DNA of 64,000 nucleotides from contig CP004371.1 of the NCBI GenBank assembly GCA_000597885.1, positions 3,798,501 through 3,862,500 of the forward strand. Direction: 5' to 3'. Origin of the DNA: Flammeovirgaceae bacterium 311. GTDB taxonomy: Bacteria; Bacteroidota; Bacteroidia; Cytophagales; Cyclobacteriaceae. The translations under genes were made by a program, and so were the position numbers. Below are positions 1 to 8,753 of this stretch, piece by piece; the first letter of the stretch is position 1; each line of letters begins with the position of its first letter. Below the pieces are notes generated by a model. That model saw only the letters and a list, made by a program, of their open reading frames with translations. It did not search any database and was not told where the DNA came from.

Positions 1-798
1 GTTCATTACTTCCTCCAGCATCAATATAGGTACCAGGCTGTTATTGGCCCAGCGTACCTCATCCCACCAGGTTTTGGCATCTTCGGGCTTCAGGTGGTAA
101 CGGCGGGCAATAATGGCAGGGGCCTCGGGATTGAATTTAAGCTGCTGGGCATACTGCCGCACCACCTGCAGCACCTGGCTTACCAGCTCTGCCTGCTGTT
201 CCATTACCTCCTCGCGCACCACCACCACAAAGCAGGGCCAGGGAGTAGGTCTTTCGCCTATGCGTCGCCACTCGCCACTATCTACAAGTGGTTTCGTCAT
301 AAATTTCTCCCACATAAAAATCTCGGCAGTGTTGCCAGCCAGCGCTGTTCTGGCCCCCTCCAGGTTACCTACTATTTCAAATTTAAGGCTTTTGGTGTTC
401 CATTCACGAGATTTAGCATCTACAAAGGCCATAATGTGAGAACCGCTGCCTTCCCGGCTAATGGCATAGGTGCGCCCTTTCATGTCGTTAATTTCCTGAA
501 CAGAAGAATTGGCATGTACATGAATGCCCCAGATCAGCGGGCTGTCTACATAAAGCGAGAGAATCCGGTAATTGGCACCACGGATAATATCGGCAACAGC
601 TCCTTCGGTCAGGAGCATGGCCATATCCAGCTTGTTCTCACGTAAATCTTTGGCCATGGCGCCGGTGCCACCGGGATAATCCTGCCAGGCTACAGTAAGG
701 TTAAGGCTGTCAAAGGCATTATCTTCCAGGGCCAGGTGCCAGGGCAGGTTAAAATGCTCGGGTACTCCGCCAACGCGCAGTTGAGGTTGATTTTTCAT
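1..798 (-). CDS. Partial ABC-type substrate-binding protein (NMT1/SsuA-like), 3' end outside the window
   Basis: An uninterrupted minus-strand frame runs from ATG at 798 off the left edge (266 codons seen). The product begins MKNQPQLRVGGVPEHFNL and carries a ligand-binding-fold segment with ISREGSGSHIMAFVDA near residue 115-130. This resembles the soluble NMT1/THI5-like and SsuA-like binding proteins (COG0715 type). There is no signal peptide or lipobox, so the protein is probably cytoplasmic, or a stand-alone sensor or enzyme relative rather than a transporter subunit. No permease or ATPase gene is visible, although the missing side lies outside the window. It is the last of a run of minus-strand genes, 108 bases after the beta-glucosidase gene. 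The ligand cannot be told. Confidence 0.75.
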   Translation of the reverse strand, partial: MKNQPQLRVGGVPEHFNLPWHLALEDNAFDSLNLTVAWQDYPGGTGAMAKDLRENKLDMAMLLTEGAVADIIRGANYRILSLYVDSPLIWGIHVHANSSVQEINDMKGRTYAISREGSGSHIMAFVDAKSREWNTKSLKFEIVGNLEGARTALAGNTAEIFMWEKFMTKPLVDSGEWRRIGERPTPWPCFVVVVREEVMEQQAELVSQVLQVVRQYAQQLKFNPEAPAIIARRYHLKPEDAKTWWDEVRWANNSLVPILMLEEVMN

Positions 799-906
799 GG
801 ATAAAAGCGCTGTAAAAAGTCATAAAAATAAGGAGCGTGCAATGCTTTCGGTTAATCACTTACGTTCAAAAAATAAAGAAGTGGCAGTGATTATACTAAT
901 CCTAAC

Positions 907-2292
907 TTAAAAAGTGTGTGGCTGTTTACTTTCTGTTGCAGAAGAAGCACCCTCTGCCAGAAAACGGCTGTACCAGAGGCCGGAGTCTTTAACAGTACGT
1001 TTTTGAGTGGCATAGTCAACGTAAACCAGTCCAAAGCGTGGGCGGTAGCCTTCTGCCCACTCAAAATTATCCAGAAAGCTCCAGACAAAATAACCGGCTA
1101 CAGGTGCTCCTGCCTGCCGGGCCTTCAGCAGCTGGTCTAAATGCTCCTGCAGGTACTGCTGCCGTCGGGTATCCTGTACTCTTCCGTTTACCAGCTTATC
1201 GGCAAAGGCAGCGCCATTTTCGGTGATGATGATTTTCTTAATGCCCTTGTAACGGCTGTACTGCATCAGCATGTGGTATAAAGCTGGCGGGTGTACCTCC
1301 CAGTTCATTTCGGTGCCGGGCACTGCCCGTTTGGCTGCTGATACCAGGCGAGCCTGCAGCAGAGGCACCCAAAAGCTATAGCGCACAATTTCTCGGGTAT
1401 AAAGCTGCAGGCCAATAAAGTCGAAATCAAATGGCAGCAATTGTTCGTCTCCGGGGAGTAAATATTTATCCAGGCGCTGCAGAAATGGCAGCGCCTGCAG
1501 GGGATACCCCAGCCCCAGGGCGGGCTCCAGAAATAAGCGGTTCAGGAGCGCATCCGTCCGCTGGGCAGCGGCAACATCTTTAGGGTACCAGGGACGGAGG
1601 GGCTCTACCCAGCTGCCGCTAAAGGTGCTGCCAATCTGTGCCTGCGGACAAAGCTGCCGCAGAATGCGGCCTCCGGCTGCCTGGCAGAGCGCGGCATGGT
1701 GCACGGCCGGTAAAAAATTTTTAAGCCAGCGCCTGCCCGGTGCATGGATGCCTAAAAAGTGGCCGGCTCCGGTAAAAGCCAGGGGTTCATTCAGCACCAT
1801 CCAGTGATTTACCCGGTCGCCAAAGCGCCGGGCGCACAGGCTGGTGAAGTCACTGAACCAGTCAACGACCTGCCGGTTGGTCCAGCCTCCTTTTTCTTCC
1901 AGCGCCTGGGGCAGGTCCCAGTGGTAAAGGGTAACCCAGGGGTTGATGCCTGCTTCCAGCAGCCTGTCAATAAGCCTGTCGTAAAAATCCAGCCCTTTTT
2001 GATTTACTGTACCGCTGCCTTGTGGCAGCACCCTGGGCCAGGAGATGGAGAAGCGAAAATTAGGAATGTTGAGTGACTGGAGCAGGGCAACATCCTGCTG
2101 CCAGAGCTGATAAAAGTTGCTGGCGGTGTTGCCGGTATCGCCACCGGCTATTTTACCCTTTCTGGTACAGAAATGGTCCCAGATGGAGGGGCCTTTACCA
2201 TCTGCCGCCGCGGCTCCTTCTGTCTGATAGGCCGATATTGCCGTTCCCCATACAAAAGCTGATCCAAAATCTTTCCTGCTATATTCCTGCAC
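907..2292 (-). CDS. Glycoside hydrolase family 1 beta-glucosidase
   Basis: This 461-residue GH1 enzyme has the usual family length and hydrolyses beta-linked gluco- or galactosides. The N-terminal FVWGTAISAYQTEGA segment, TLYHWDLPQALEE (near 121-133), the acid/base Glu169 in VLNEP and the nucleophile Glu358 in ITENG are all present, followed by the C-terminal NFEWAEGYRPRFGL substrate-site motif. No signal peptide is seen, so it acts in the cytoplasm. The start is GTG at 2292; no in-frame ATG lies before the catalytic region. It follows the glycosyltransferase gene by 40 bases and may share its transcript. Exact sugar preference cannot be read from the sequence; bglA/bglB naming would be arbitrary. 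Confidence 0.93.
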   Translation of the reverse strand: MQEYSRKDFGSAFVWGTAISAYQTEGAAAADGKGPSIWDHFCTRKGKIAGGDTGNTASNFYQLWQQDVALLQSLNIPNFRFSISWPRVLPQGSGTVNQKGLDFYDRLIDRLLEAGINPWVTLYHWDLPQALEEKGGWTNRQVVDWFSDFTSLCARRFGDRVNHWMVLNEPLAFTGAGHFLGIHAPGRRWLKNFLPAVHHAALCQAAGGRILRQLCPQAQIGSTFSGSWVEPLRPWYPKDVAAAQRTDALLNRLFLEPALGLGYPLQALPFLQRLDKYLLPGDEQLLPFDFDFIGLQLYTREIVRYSFWVPLLQARLVSAAKRAVPGTEMNWEVHPPALYHMLMQYSRYKGIKKIIITENGAAFADKLVNGRVQDTRRQQYLQEHLDQLLKARQAGAPVAGYFVWSFLDNFEWAEGYRPRFGLVYVDYATQKRTVKDSGLWYSRFLAEGASSATESKQPHTF

Positions 2293-2332
2293 GCCTGCCA
2301 GTGTTCAAATAATCAAGCTGAAGTACTTTAGG

Positions 2333-3433
2333 CTAACGGTTTTTAGCCCTGAGCTCATAATGCTCCCCTGGCTTCTGCAGCAGCTGGATTAGTGCCTCGG
2401 GAACAGGGGCACTGAGTTTGGGAGCAGGTGGCAGTACGGTGGAGTTTTCAGCATGTTTTGCGAGAATAGTATCTACCATTTCCTGTGTGCGGTCGGGATA
2501 GAGCACAGGCACAGGGCTTCCTTTTTCCAGCCAGTCGAGTATTTTAGGCAGGTGCTTTTTTTTGAACGATTTTAGTACCGGTACTCCCATGGCTTGTAAG
2601 GCAGCGGCGTTACACTGTTGCTCATATTGGTATTTCATAGGTACTACCAGTAGTTTCTTTTTCAGGAATAAGGCTTCTGCAGGTGTGGCAAAGCCAGCAG
2701 CACATAAAATTCCACTGCAGCCTTCCATACTTTCCAGAAAAGCCTTTTCGCTGATGGGCTGTATGCTGATGTTACCACAGCGGTAGCTGCTTTTGCCATG
2801 CTTGCTGAATACCTGCCAGGGTACATCAGGGATGTTTGACAGTACCTTTAAGATGAACTCATCGCTGTGGGCAGGCAGGTATACGGTGTAGTGTCCCTCG
2901 TTGCAGGGCTGCAGCTGCCGCACTTCCTGCCTGATCACAGGTGTATAAATCTGGGGATGATAGGCCTGGAAATGAAATCCGTAGGCTACAGTAGTAGGGG
3001 CATAATAGCGCAGCACCATTTCGCCCACAGGATCGCGATGCTGCGGACGTGGCACGCCCCGGGCCAGCACCGTCGCCTGGTTGCTTAAGCCAATGCAGGT
3101 TTTACCCTTTAGCTGGCTGGCCCAGCAGGAGATAGGCTCAAAATCAGAAATAACCAGGTCGTAGTCCTGCACCGGCAGGCTGTGCACTTCTTTCAGGATC
3201 TGCTGCAGGTAATTTCTGCGCCAGGTAGCAGAAAAATCAATGCCCCCCTTCTGCCCGAAGATAAAGCTGATGCCATGGTACTGGTACTTAGGCGGAACGG
3301 GCAGAGAAATATCTGCCTGGGTACCACTTACCAGCACCTCTACTTCTGCGCGTTTTTGCAAGGCCGGAATGATTTCGCGGGCCCGGCTAAGGTGGCCGTT
3401 GCCAGTGCCCTGCACAGCATATAAAATCTTCAT
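2333..3433 (-). CDS. GT-B fold glycosyltransferase (GT1/GT28-like)
   Basis: The 366-residue protein opens with MKILYAVQGTGNGHLSRA. The GNGH-type glycine-rich loop is typical of GT-B enzymes related to MurG and UDP-glucuronosyltransferases. The C-terminal half has GILCAAGFATPAEALFLKK and a following PMKYQYEQQ stretch, matching the nucleotide-sugar-binding part of that fold. No membrane segment is evident. Its ATG overlaps the TGA of the upstream phosphatase gene by one base (TGATG), which implies translational coupling. The phosphatase-transferase pairing suggests a role in a glycolipid or envelope glycan, but donor and acceptor are unknown. Confidence 0.8.
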   Translation of the reverse strand: MKILYAVQGTGNGHLSRAREIIPALQKRAEVEVLVSGTQADISLPVPPKYQYHGISFIFGQKGGIDFSATWRRNYLQQILKEVHSLPVQDYDLVISDFEPISCWASQLKGKTCIGLSNQATVLARGVPRPQHRDPVGEMVLRYYAPTTVAYGFHFQAYHPQIYTPVIRQEVRQLQPCNEGHYTVYLPAHSDEFILKVLSNIPDVPWQVFSKHGKSSYRCGNISIQPISEKAFLESMEGCSGILCAAGFATPAEALFLKKKLLVVPMKYQYEQQCNAAALQAMGVPVLKSFKKKHLPKILDWLEKGSPVPVLYPDRTQEMVDTILAKHAENSTVLPPAPKLSAPVPEALIQLLQKPGEHYELRAKNR

Positions 3434-4287
3434 CAGGCTGATTTTGAGTTAAATTCTGCCATCAGCAGTGCATAGAGCTGCTGCTGATCCGGTTCTGCTA
3501 CATCGGCTTCTTCAGGATCCGGGATGAGCATGCTGCTGTCTTCGGCAAAGCGGTACAGCTCCCAGTGCCCGGGCTGGTACTCCAGCGCTGTGAGGCTCTC
3601 TACCCAATCGCCGGAGTTCAGGTACAGCACACTTCCGTGCTGGTTGGCTATGGTGCGTAGCTCTGGTTGGTGAATATGCCCGCACACAACATAATCATAG
3701 CCTTTTTCAATGGCGATATCGGCAGCGGTAAGCTCAAAGCCCGAGATAAACTTTACGGCAGATTTTACACTGCCCTTGATGCGTTTGGAGAAGGAAAGAC
3801 GGCCCCGCCCCATTTTCTGGCTGCAGAAGCTGGCAAAGGTATTCAGGAGTATCAGCAGATCGTAGCCCTGGCCTCCCAGGCGGGCCAGCCATTTGGAGTG
3901 TTGCATGGTAACATCGAAAACATCGCCATGAAAAATCCACGCCTGTTTATCATCCAGTTTCAGCACCAATTTGTTGCTGATGCTGAAGTTTTGCATCTGA
4001 AAGCCCGTAAAGCGACGAAGCAGTTCATCGTGGTTACCGGTAATATAATGCACCTGCACCCCCTTGCTGATGAGGCCCATAATATGCTTTACCACCTGCA
4101 TATGGGCTTTAGGCCAGTAACTTTTACTGAATTGCCAGATATCGATGATGTCACCATTGAGCACCAGGGTTTTAGGCCGTATGCTCTTCAGGTAGCGAAG
4201 CAGCGCTTTTGCCTGGCAGCCATAAGTACCCAAATGCACATCGGAAATCACCACCAGCTCTACCTCACGTTTCTTTTGGGCGCTCAT
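3433..4287 (-). CDS. LpxH-like metallophosphoesterase (UDP-2,3-diacylglucosamine diphosphatase family)
   Basis: All five calcineurin-type metal motifs are present in order: DVHLGTYG, NGDIIDIW, GNHDE, HGDVFD and CGHIHQPE. These lie within a 284-residue soluble protein. LpxH cleaves UDP-2,3-diacylglucosamine in lipid A synthesis; this longer relative belongs to the same superfamily (COG2908 type). It is the first gene of a coupled pair with the glycosyltransferase (one-base stop/start overlap). The context supports an envelope glycolipid function. Whether it is the housekeeping LpxH or a paralogue cannot be decided without the rest of the genome, so I give no symbol. Confidence 0.85.
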   Translation of the reverse strand: MSAQKKREVELVVISDVHLGTYGCQAKALLRYLKSIRPKTLVLNGDIIDIWQFSKSYWPKAHMQVVKHIMGLISKGVQVHYITGNHDELLRRFTGFQMQNFSISNKLVLKLDDKQAWIFHGDVFDVTMQHSKWLARLGGQGYDLLILLNTFASFCSQKMGRGRLSFSKRIKGSVKSAVKFISGFELTAADIAIEKGYDYVVCGHIHQPELRTIANQHGSVLYLNSGDWVESLTALEYQPGHWELYRFAEDSSMLIPDPEEADVAEPDQQQLYALLMAEFNSKSA

Positions 4288-4654
4288 GTGCTATTTGGGT
4301 TAATGCCTGAATGATGAACCAAAGGAAGAAAGCTGCCGGAGCAGCAGCCTGATGAGCAGCTCTTGCCCCTGTTGCTGAAGATAGAGGAGGGGCTGTGGGA
4401 GCTGCGGCAGTCGAAACTGCGGCAGTTCCGACTGCCGCAGCCAACGTTGCTTCTGCTGATGGGGTAGATGCTGTTGCACCGCTCCTTTATGCAGCAGATT
4501 GTGGGAATATGGTTGAATTTTATGCCTCACCAAAATAGTGGTTTGCTACACTACAAAAATGCAGGTGCAAAATCACTCAATGGTTAAGGCTGTATGATGT
4601 TTAGATAAAGGATAGAAGGCTGGTGTTACCGGAATGTAAAATATATAGGTCTTA
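4288..4654. other. Intergenic stretch with hairpin, no convincing gene
   Basis: These 367 bases separate the RDD gene from the phosphatase gene. They hold the GC-rich inverted repeat at 4401-4441 and an AT-rich part (about 4540-4650). A 77-codon minus-strand frame (4300-4533) exists but begins with TTG, is dominated by Gln, Leu, Arg and Pro, and crosses the hairpin; I do not accept it as a gene. A promoter for the phosphatase operon is expected here but no clear -7 box was found. Confidence 0.5.
4401..4441. repeat. 13-bp inverted repeat with a third direct copy in the loop
   Basis: The arms GCTGCGGCAGTCG (4401-4413) and CGACTGCCGCAGC (4429-4441) are perfectly complementary around a 15-base spacer. 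The spacer itself contains another CTGCGGCAGT (4417-4426), so the decamer occurs twice direct and once inverted. No T-run follows on either strand, so it is not an ordinary intrinsic terminator. Confidence 0.8.
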
Positions 4655-5119
4655 TTACCAGTGCATTACATATGTTTTGGCAATCAGGTCGTGCAAAGCC
4701 TGACGGCGCGGATGCACCAAGGCCACCAGAAAGCCTACAAAAAGGGTAAAAAGCGAGATCAGTTTGCCCAGGAAGCGTAAGGAAGCTTGCCAGAAGCTTA
4801 AGCGGTGGCCGTCTTCGTCGGCCACATAGAGACCCAGTACCCGTTTTCCTACAGTAGCACCCCATGCGCTGCTGTGCATGATGGCAAAATAAAGCCAGTA
4901 ACCTCCCAGTAGCAGCAGCTGGGCCGGTCCCCAGCTTTCTGTCAGATCACGCACCAGGTCGTCGCCCTGCTGTACAATACCAGGGCCTTCGTCGGCATAG
5001 CCTATCACAATCACAGCAGCAATAATAAGGCTTAGCACAAGGTTTACCAGAAAGTAATCAATTATAATGGCCAGCAGTCGACTCCAGAAAGTGGCATATT
5101 TAGGCTCAGAGGGTTCCAT
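4655..5119 (-). CDS. RDD family membrane protein
   Basis: This 154-residue protein has the RDD signature: an Arg at the start of TM1 (SRLLAIIIDYFLVN, with the paired Asp) and the terminal ALHDLIAKTYV motif. Three hydrophobic segments are visible (about 17-43, 75-95 and 115-135), between them WGATVGKRVLGLYV, a typical RDD loop. RDD proteins are small inner-membrane proteins, some linked to ion homeostasis; no specific function can be assigned here. It lies 13 bases downstream of the methyltransferase gene on the same strand, so the two are probably co-transcribed. Confidence 0.88.
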   Translation of the reverse strand: MEPSEPKYATFWSRLLAIIIDYFLVNLVLSLIIAAVIVIGYADEGPGIVQQGDDLVRDLTESWGPAQLLLLGGYWLYFAIMHSSAWGATVGKRVLGLYVADEDGHRLSFWQASLRFLGKLISLFTLFVGFLVALVHPRRQALHDLIAKTYVMHW

Positions 5120-5132
5120 ATGTTTTGGTTAA

Positions 5133-5768
5133 TTACGCTGCAGTAGCAGGAATTGTTTTCTTCAATACTAACACACCCATGCTTCTTTGGTTAGCCACTA
5201 ATACAGATTTTAGCGGTTCCAGCCACTGCATAGGGTGTTTTTTGAGCAAATCTGCCAGCAGTGTTGCCGAAAGCAGAAAGCGGTAGCTGCCATCGGGCAG
5301 CAGGTAGCGGCCCTCACCAATGGGCTGGAGTTCGTCGGGCCTCATGCCCAGCAAGGTGGCGGTGCGGATAAATAATACACCTCCCGGCTTTAGCACCCGG
5401 TACATTTCAGCCCACATTTCCCGAAAATGTTTTTCGCTTTCTGCAAAGTGCAGCACGGCACTGCTTATGATCCCATCGAAGGCGCCAGGGGGGTAATGCA
5501 TTTCCTCCACGCCTGTTACATCAAAACGCTCCTGGGGATAATCCTTTTGTAGGCTCCTTGCCACGTAGCGCAGCATCTGTATGGCAGCGGCATTTTTATC
5601 TACTCCCCAGGCTTCATAGCCATTCTTTAAAAACCAGTGCAGGTTACGTCCTTCGCCACATCCGGCATCCAGCACCCGGCCTGCCACCGGAAAATAGCCC
5701 TTCAGGATAGCATCGAGCAGGTATATATCAATATTACCAAGTTCCTGGTTCAGTTCCTGTGGAGTCAT
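5133..5768 (-). CDS. Class I SAM-dependent methyltransferase
   Basis: The 211-residue protein has motif I VLDAGCGEGRNLHWFL (about 33-48), an acidic motif II region (EAWGVDKNAAAI) and the MYRVLKPGGVLFIRT stretch typical of Rossmann-fold methyltransferases of the Methyltransf_11/TehB type. The substrate is unknown. It starts with ATG at 5768 and is divergent from the VOC gene across 186 bases that contain two palindromes. The RDD gene follows after 13 bases. Confidence 0.88.
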   Translation of the reverse strand: MTPQELNQELGNIDIYLLDAILKGYFPVAGRVLDAGCGEGRNLHWFLKNGYEAWGVDKNAAAIQMLRYVARSLQKDYPQERFDVTGVEEMHYPPGAFDGIISSAVLHFAESEKHFREMWAEMYRVLKPGGVLFIRTATLLGMRPDELQPIGEGRYLLPDGSYRFLLSATLLADLLKKHPMQWLEPLKSVLVANQRSMGVLVLKKTIPATAA

Positions 5769-5865
5769 GTTGCGTATTTAGAACAAAGTACAGCGTAGCA
5801 GGTATATGGATAGACGGGTATCTGCTCTGTGTACACCAGATATCCGTACATGGGTTGAGGTGGCC

Positions 5866-5935
5866 TGGCTCCCGGAGCCAAACCATCGCATTGATTAATT
5901 CGGGCATCAATCAATTACCAAAATATCTATCTTTA
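5866..5935. promoter_or_regulatory. Palindromes and possible -7 box in a divergent promoter region
   Basis: Between the methyltransferase and VOC genes lie a 7+7 palindrome TGGCTCC-C-GGAGCCA (5866-5880) and an inverted repeat ATTGATT-N12-AATCAAT (5890-5915). TATCTTTA at 5928-5935 differs by one base from the TAnnTTTG -7 consensus and sits 20 bases before the VOC start. Operator function is inferred only. Confidence 0.35.
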
Positions 5936-5954
5936 TTTCCAAACATAACCATAT

Positions 5955-6377
5955 ATGCAAAACTATACACCTTTTCACCTGGCTTTTCCTATTCTTTCAA
6001 TTGAAGATACACGCAAATTTTACGGTGATCTGTTAGGTTGCGAAGTGGGGCGCAGTACCGATAAATGGATTGACTTTAACTTTTTCGGTCACCAGCTTTC
6101 GGCACATGTAAAGCCAGAAGAGGTAAGCAGGGCTAAAACCAATGAGGTAGATGGCGATGCAGTGCCGGTGCGCCACTTTGGTGCCATACTGGAGTGGGAG
6201 CAGTGGCACCAGCTGGCCGATAAGGTAAAAGCGGCCGGCATCAGGTTTATTATTGAGCCGCACATCCGCTTTAAAGGCGAGGTGGGAGAGCAGGCCACCA
6301 TGTTCTTCCTGGACCCCGCCGGCAATGCGCTTGAATTTAAAAGCTTCCAGGATACGAGCCAGATCTTTGCAAAGTAA
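5955..6377 (+). CDS. VOC family (glyoxalase-like) protein
   Basis: The 140-residue single-domain protein matches the vicinal oxygen chelate superfamily. It has [25 protein letters not shown] at its start and ends with [15 protein letters not shown], the usual last strand carrying a metal-ligand Glu. His8 and the late Glu could bind metal. VOC proteins include glyoxalases, dioxygenases and resistance proteins; none can be chosen here. The start ATG at 5955 gives a complete first beta-strand. An intrinsic terminator follows at 6414-6443. Confidence 0.9.
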   Translation: MQNYTPFHLAFPILSIEDTRKFYGDLLGCEVGRSTDKWIDFNFFGHQLSAHVKPEEVSRAKTNEVDGDAVPVRHFGAILEWEQWHQLADKVKAAGIRFIIEPHIRFKGEVGEQATMFFLDPAGNALEFKSFQDTSQIFAK

Positions 6378-6413
6378 GTATAACCTGGAAACACCTTGGA
6401 TCAAAAGATAGAG

Positions 6414-6446
6414 AGAGCCACCTGCAAAAGCTTAGGTGGCTCTTTT
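6414..6446 (+). terminator. Intrinsic terminator after the VOC gene
   Basis: The perfect 10-bp arms AGAGCCACCT (6414-6423) and AGGTGGCTCT (6434-6443) flank a 10-base loop and are followed by TTTT. It lies 36 bases after the VOC stop. Confidence 0.8.
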
Positions 6447-6483
6447 GCAGCGTTTAGAAGCAGACAAGCATGTAACAGCTCCC

Positions 6484-7395
6484 TTACACCGCCCACATCA
6501 GCAGCCCGTACCACAGCGCAAGCGTGAGGAAGGAGAGCAGGATGCCCAGGCTAAGTGTTTGGCGCACCAGGGGCGGGTTAAGACCAAACTGCTCGGCTAC
6601 CAGCGAGGCTGTTACCATGGGCCCCATGCCGGCTTCCATTACACTACCTATGGCCATAAAGCTTCGCTGCTGCAAAATGAAGAGGTAGAGAACAAAGATC
6701 AGCAGGGGAGCCAGCAACAGTTTATAACCCAAACCTATCCAGATTTCTTTTTGAGGCTGGAACAGCGCCTTTAGCTCTAGCTGCAGGCCTACCGCCAGGA
6801 GTGAAAAAGGTACTACCAGTATGCCTACCCAATGCAGCACCTGCAGCAAAACACCTTGTGGTGGCAAACTGAGGGCATTCATGGCAAAGGCCGCAACAAA
6901 TGCCAGAAAAGGTGGGAAGCGCAGCAGCCGTTTTACCAGTGCCCCCGGCGAAATGGTATCGCCGGCGTACCAGGAGGCAGCCACAATGCCCAGGGTAGAG
7001 AGGCAGGCAAAAGAACCTGGCTGATCGGCCAGAATGGCTATTTCTACCCCTGCAGCACCCCAAAGTGCATTCATTACAGGAATGCCTACAAAAGAAGTAT
7101 TACCAAAACCGCAGGTCATAATAATGCCGCCTTTGGTTTTACGCTCCCAGTTTAACCTTCTGCCCAGGGCGCTAAAACCCAGCCATGCCAGGGAAAAAAT
7201 AAGCCAAGGCATTAAAACAGGCAGCAGTTGTTGCTCACTGAGCTGCAGAACAGGGATTTTCTCCAGCACCAGCGCCGGCAGCGATACGTAAATAACAGTT
7301 TTGGTGAGCAGCCGGGCAAGGCGTGCCATGGAACCAAGCCGTTGCAGCAGCAGCCCACCTCCCAAACATGCCGGTATGATCAGCAGGCTTAGCAT
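6484..7395 (-). CDS. AEC family transporter (auxin efflux carrier-like)
   Basis: This 303-residue, highly hydrophobic protein has about ten predicted membrane segments in two halves. It contains the family pattern FGNTSFVGIPVMNALWG, where the conserved Asn and Gly-Pro part sits in a broken helix. Bacterial AEC proteins export small organic acids or related compounds; the substrate is unknown. Its ATG overlaps the TAA of the upstream HTTM gene by one base (TAATG), so the two are translationally coupled. Confidence 0.88.
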   Translation of the reverse strand: MLSLLIIPACLGGGLLLQRLGSMARLARLLTKTVIYVSLPALVLEKIPVLQLSEQQLLPVLMPWLIFSLAWLGFSALGRRLNWERKTKGGIIMTCGFGNTSFVGIPVMNALWGAAGVEIAILADQPGSFACLSTLGIVAASWYAGDTISPGALVKRLLRFPPFLAFVAAFAMNALSLPPQGVLLQVLHWVGILVVPFSLLAVGLQLELKALFQPQKEIWIGLGYKLLLAPLLIFVLYLFILQQRSFMAIGSVMEAGMGPMVTASLVAEQFGLNPPLVRQTLSLGILLSFLTLALWYGLLMWAV

Positions 7396-8753
7396 TATTC
7401 CTGTTCGAATGGTAACACCCAGTCATAAGGCCCTAGACGACGGTGCTGCCGGGCCAGGTTTACAGTTGTGTCGGTCAGCATCAGGTTGGGGCGGCCGTTG
7501 AAGTCAATTGTGCAGTGGGCGTAGACCTCCACCTCCTGATAGCCCTCTTCGGCATATTTATTCCTGATGTGGTGTGCCAGCTCCAGGATCATATCAGGCT
7601 TACCGGTCATGCTACGGTATTGGTGCGGTGTGATATATTGCAGGGGGTCTACCTGCCATTTTTCTCCGCTCGCAGGGTCTACCACTTTGTAATATAAAGT
7701 TCCCGGTCTCTTGGAGCGCAGCATCATGTGCCAGCTAAAGTTGTGCCCTGCTTCGGTCCAGCTGCTATTGCCGGCATAGGTATACTGCCTAAGGGGCAAT
7801 GCAATTTGCACCAGTACATACAGGGCCAGGAATGCGGCAATGGCTTTTTTCAGGCCGGGCCGTAGCAGCCTGTTAAAATCAACAGCTGCATAGGCGGGCA
7901 GCTTGTTTCTGAGCAGCGCCAGTTTGCGGAAGGTATAAGGGGGAAAGAAAAGGGCCGTCATGGCCATGCTGTACCAGGGAAAGGTACCGATGCCAAAAAT
8001 ACATACGTTGGTAAAATGGAACGTTAAGGCTATGGGAAAGGTCCAGCGGCGGGTAAGGTGCCACAGCATCAGGGGTACTACCAGCAGATCGAAGGCAGCA
8101 CCGCCCCAGCTCATCAGGTGGGGGAGCCAGGGCTGGGCCAGCAGCGGACCTATGATGTAATAATGTGCCCGGGCCGGTAGCCAGATGTTCATGGGCGTAC
8201 CACTAAGCCAGTCGGGGTTTAATTTGGCAAGGCCGGCAAAAATATAAACCACACTAATCTGAAAGAGTAATATGCTGCGCGTCCAGGCCGGTACAGCACT
8301 TTGGGCTATTGCAGGCTTGCGTTTAACATCCAGCGACCAGGCCTTATGGGCCGGGATAAAAATCATCAGGAAAGCGGTAAGGCAATAGAGGTATGTGTGG
8401 TTAATGTACACCGACTTTTCCATCAGAAAAGCCGAAGTGGTACCCAGGCACAGCAGCAGAGCACTGGTGCGGTAGTAGAGACCAAGGGTTACAAAAAGGG
8501 CCATGAGCACATTAAAGCCAAAATGGAGGTGCATCCAGAAGGGAGGCCATGGCTTTAGCCACTCAAAAAAGAGGTAGGAGAAGTTAAAGTCCGTGTGGAA
8601 GTAATCGGCGCTATAACTCGTTAGAATTTCGCCGGCAAGTTCAATGGTTATAAGGCCGCCAACAACTACCCTGAAAAAAACCAGGGGGGCAATGTCAATA
8701 GGCCGAAACAGCTTTTCTAAGGTCACCGTCTGCTGCTTTCCTGTGTTTCTCAA
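7395..8753 (-). CDS. HTTM domain (vitamin K-dependent gamma-carboxylase-like) membrane protein
   Basis: This 452-residue protein has an N-terminal HTTM domain with several membrane segments (LFRPIDIAPLVFFRVVVGG, then YFHTDFNFSYLFFEWLKPWP) and a soluble C-terminal part. The region is homologous to the membrane domain of gamma-glutamyl carboxylase. The bacterial role is uncertain. The start is not secure: TTG at 8753 and GTG at 8726 are both possible, and there is no early ATG. Either start overlaps the end of the upstream gene 8695-9015. It is coupled to the AEC transporter downstream. Confidence 0.85.
   Translation of the reverse strand: MRNTGKQQTVTLEKLFRPIDIAPLVFFRVVVGGLITIELAGEILTSYSADYFHTDFNFSYLFFEWLKPWPPFWMHLHFGFNVLMALFVTLGLYYRTSALLLCLGTTSAFLMEKSVYINHTYLYCLTAFLMIFIPAHKAWSLDVKRKPAIAQSAVPAWTRSILLFQISVVYIFAGLAKLNPDWLSGTPMNIWLPARAHYYIIGPLLAQPWLPHLMSWGGAAFDLLVVPLMLWHLTRRWTFPIALTFHFTNVCIFGIGTFPWYSMAMTALFFPPYTFRKLALLRNKLPAYAAVDFNRLLRPGLKKAIAAFLALYVLVQIALPLRQYTYAGNSSWTEAGHNFSWHMMLRSKRPGTLYYKVVDPASGEKWQVDPLQYITPHQYRSMTGKPDMILELAHHIRNKYAEEGYQEVEVYAHCTIDFNGRPNLMLTDTTVNLARQHRRLGPYDWVLPFEQE

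Noticed and set aside
94-645. 183-codon plus-strand frame at the left edge
   Set aside because: It runs opposite the continuous minus-strand substrate-binding protein frame, which has coherent protein sequence; the plus frame does not.
4300-4533. 77-codon minus-strand frame just upstream of the LpxH-like gene
   Set aside because: It begins with TTG, is dominated by Gln, Leu, Arg and Pro, and its sequence follows a GC-rich hairpin; no domain or ribosome site.
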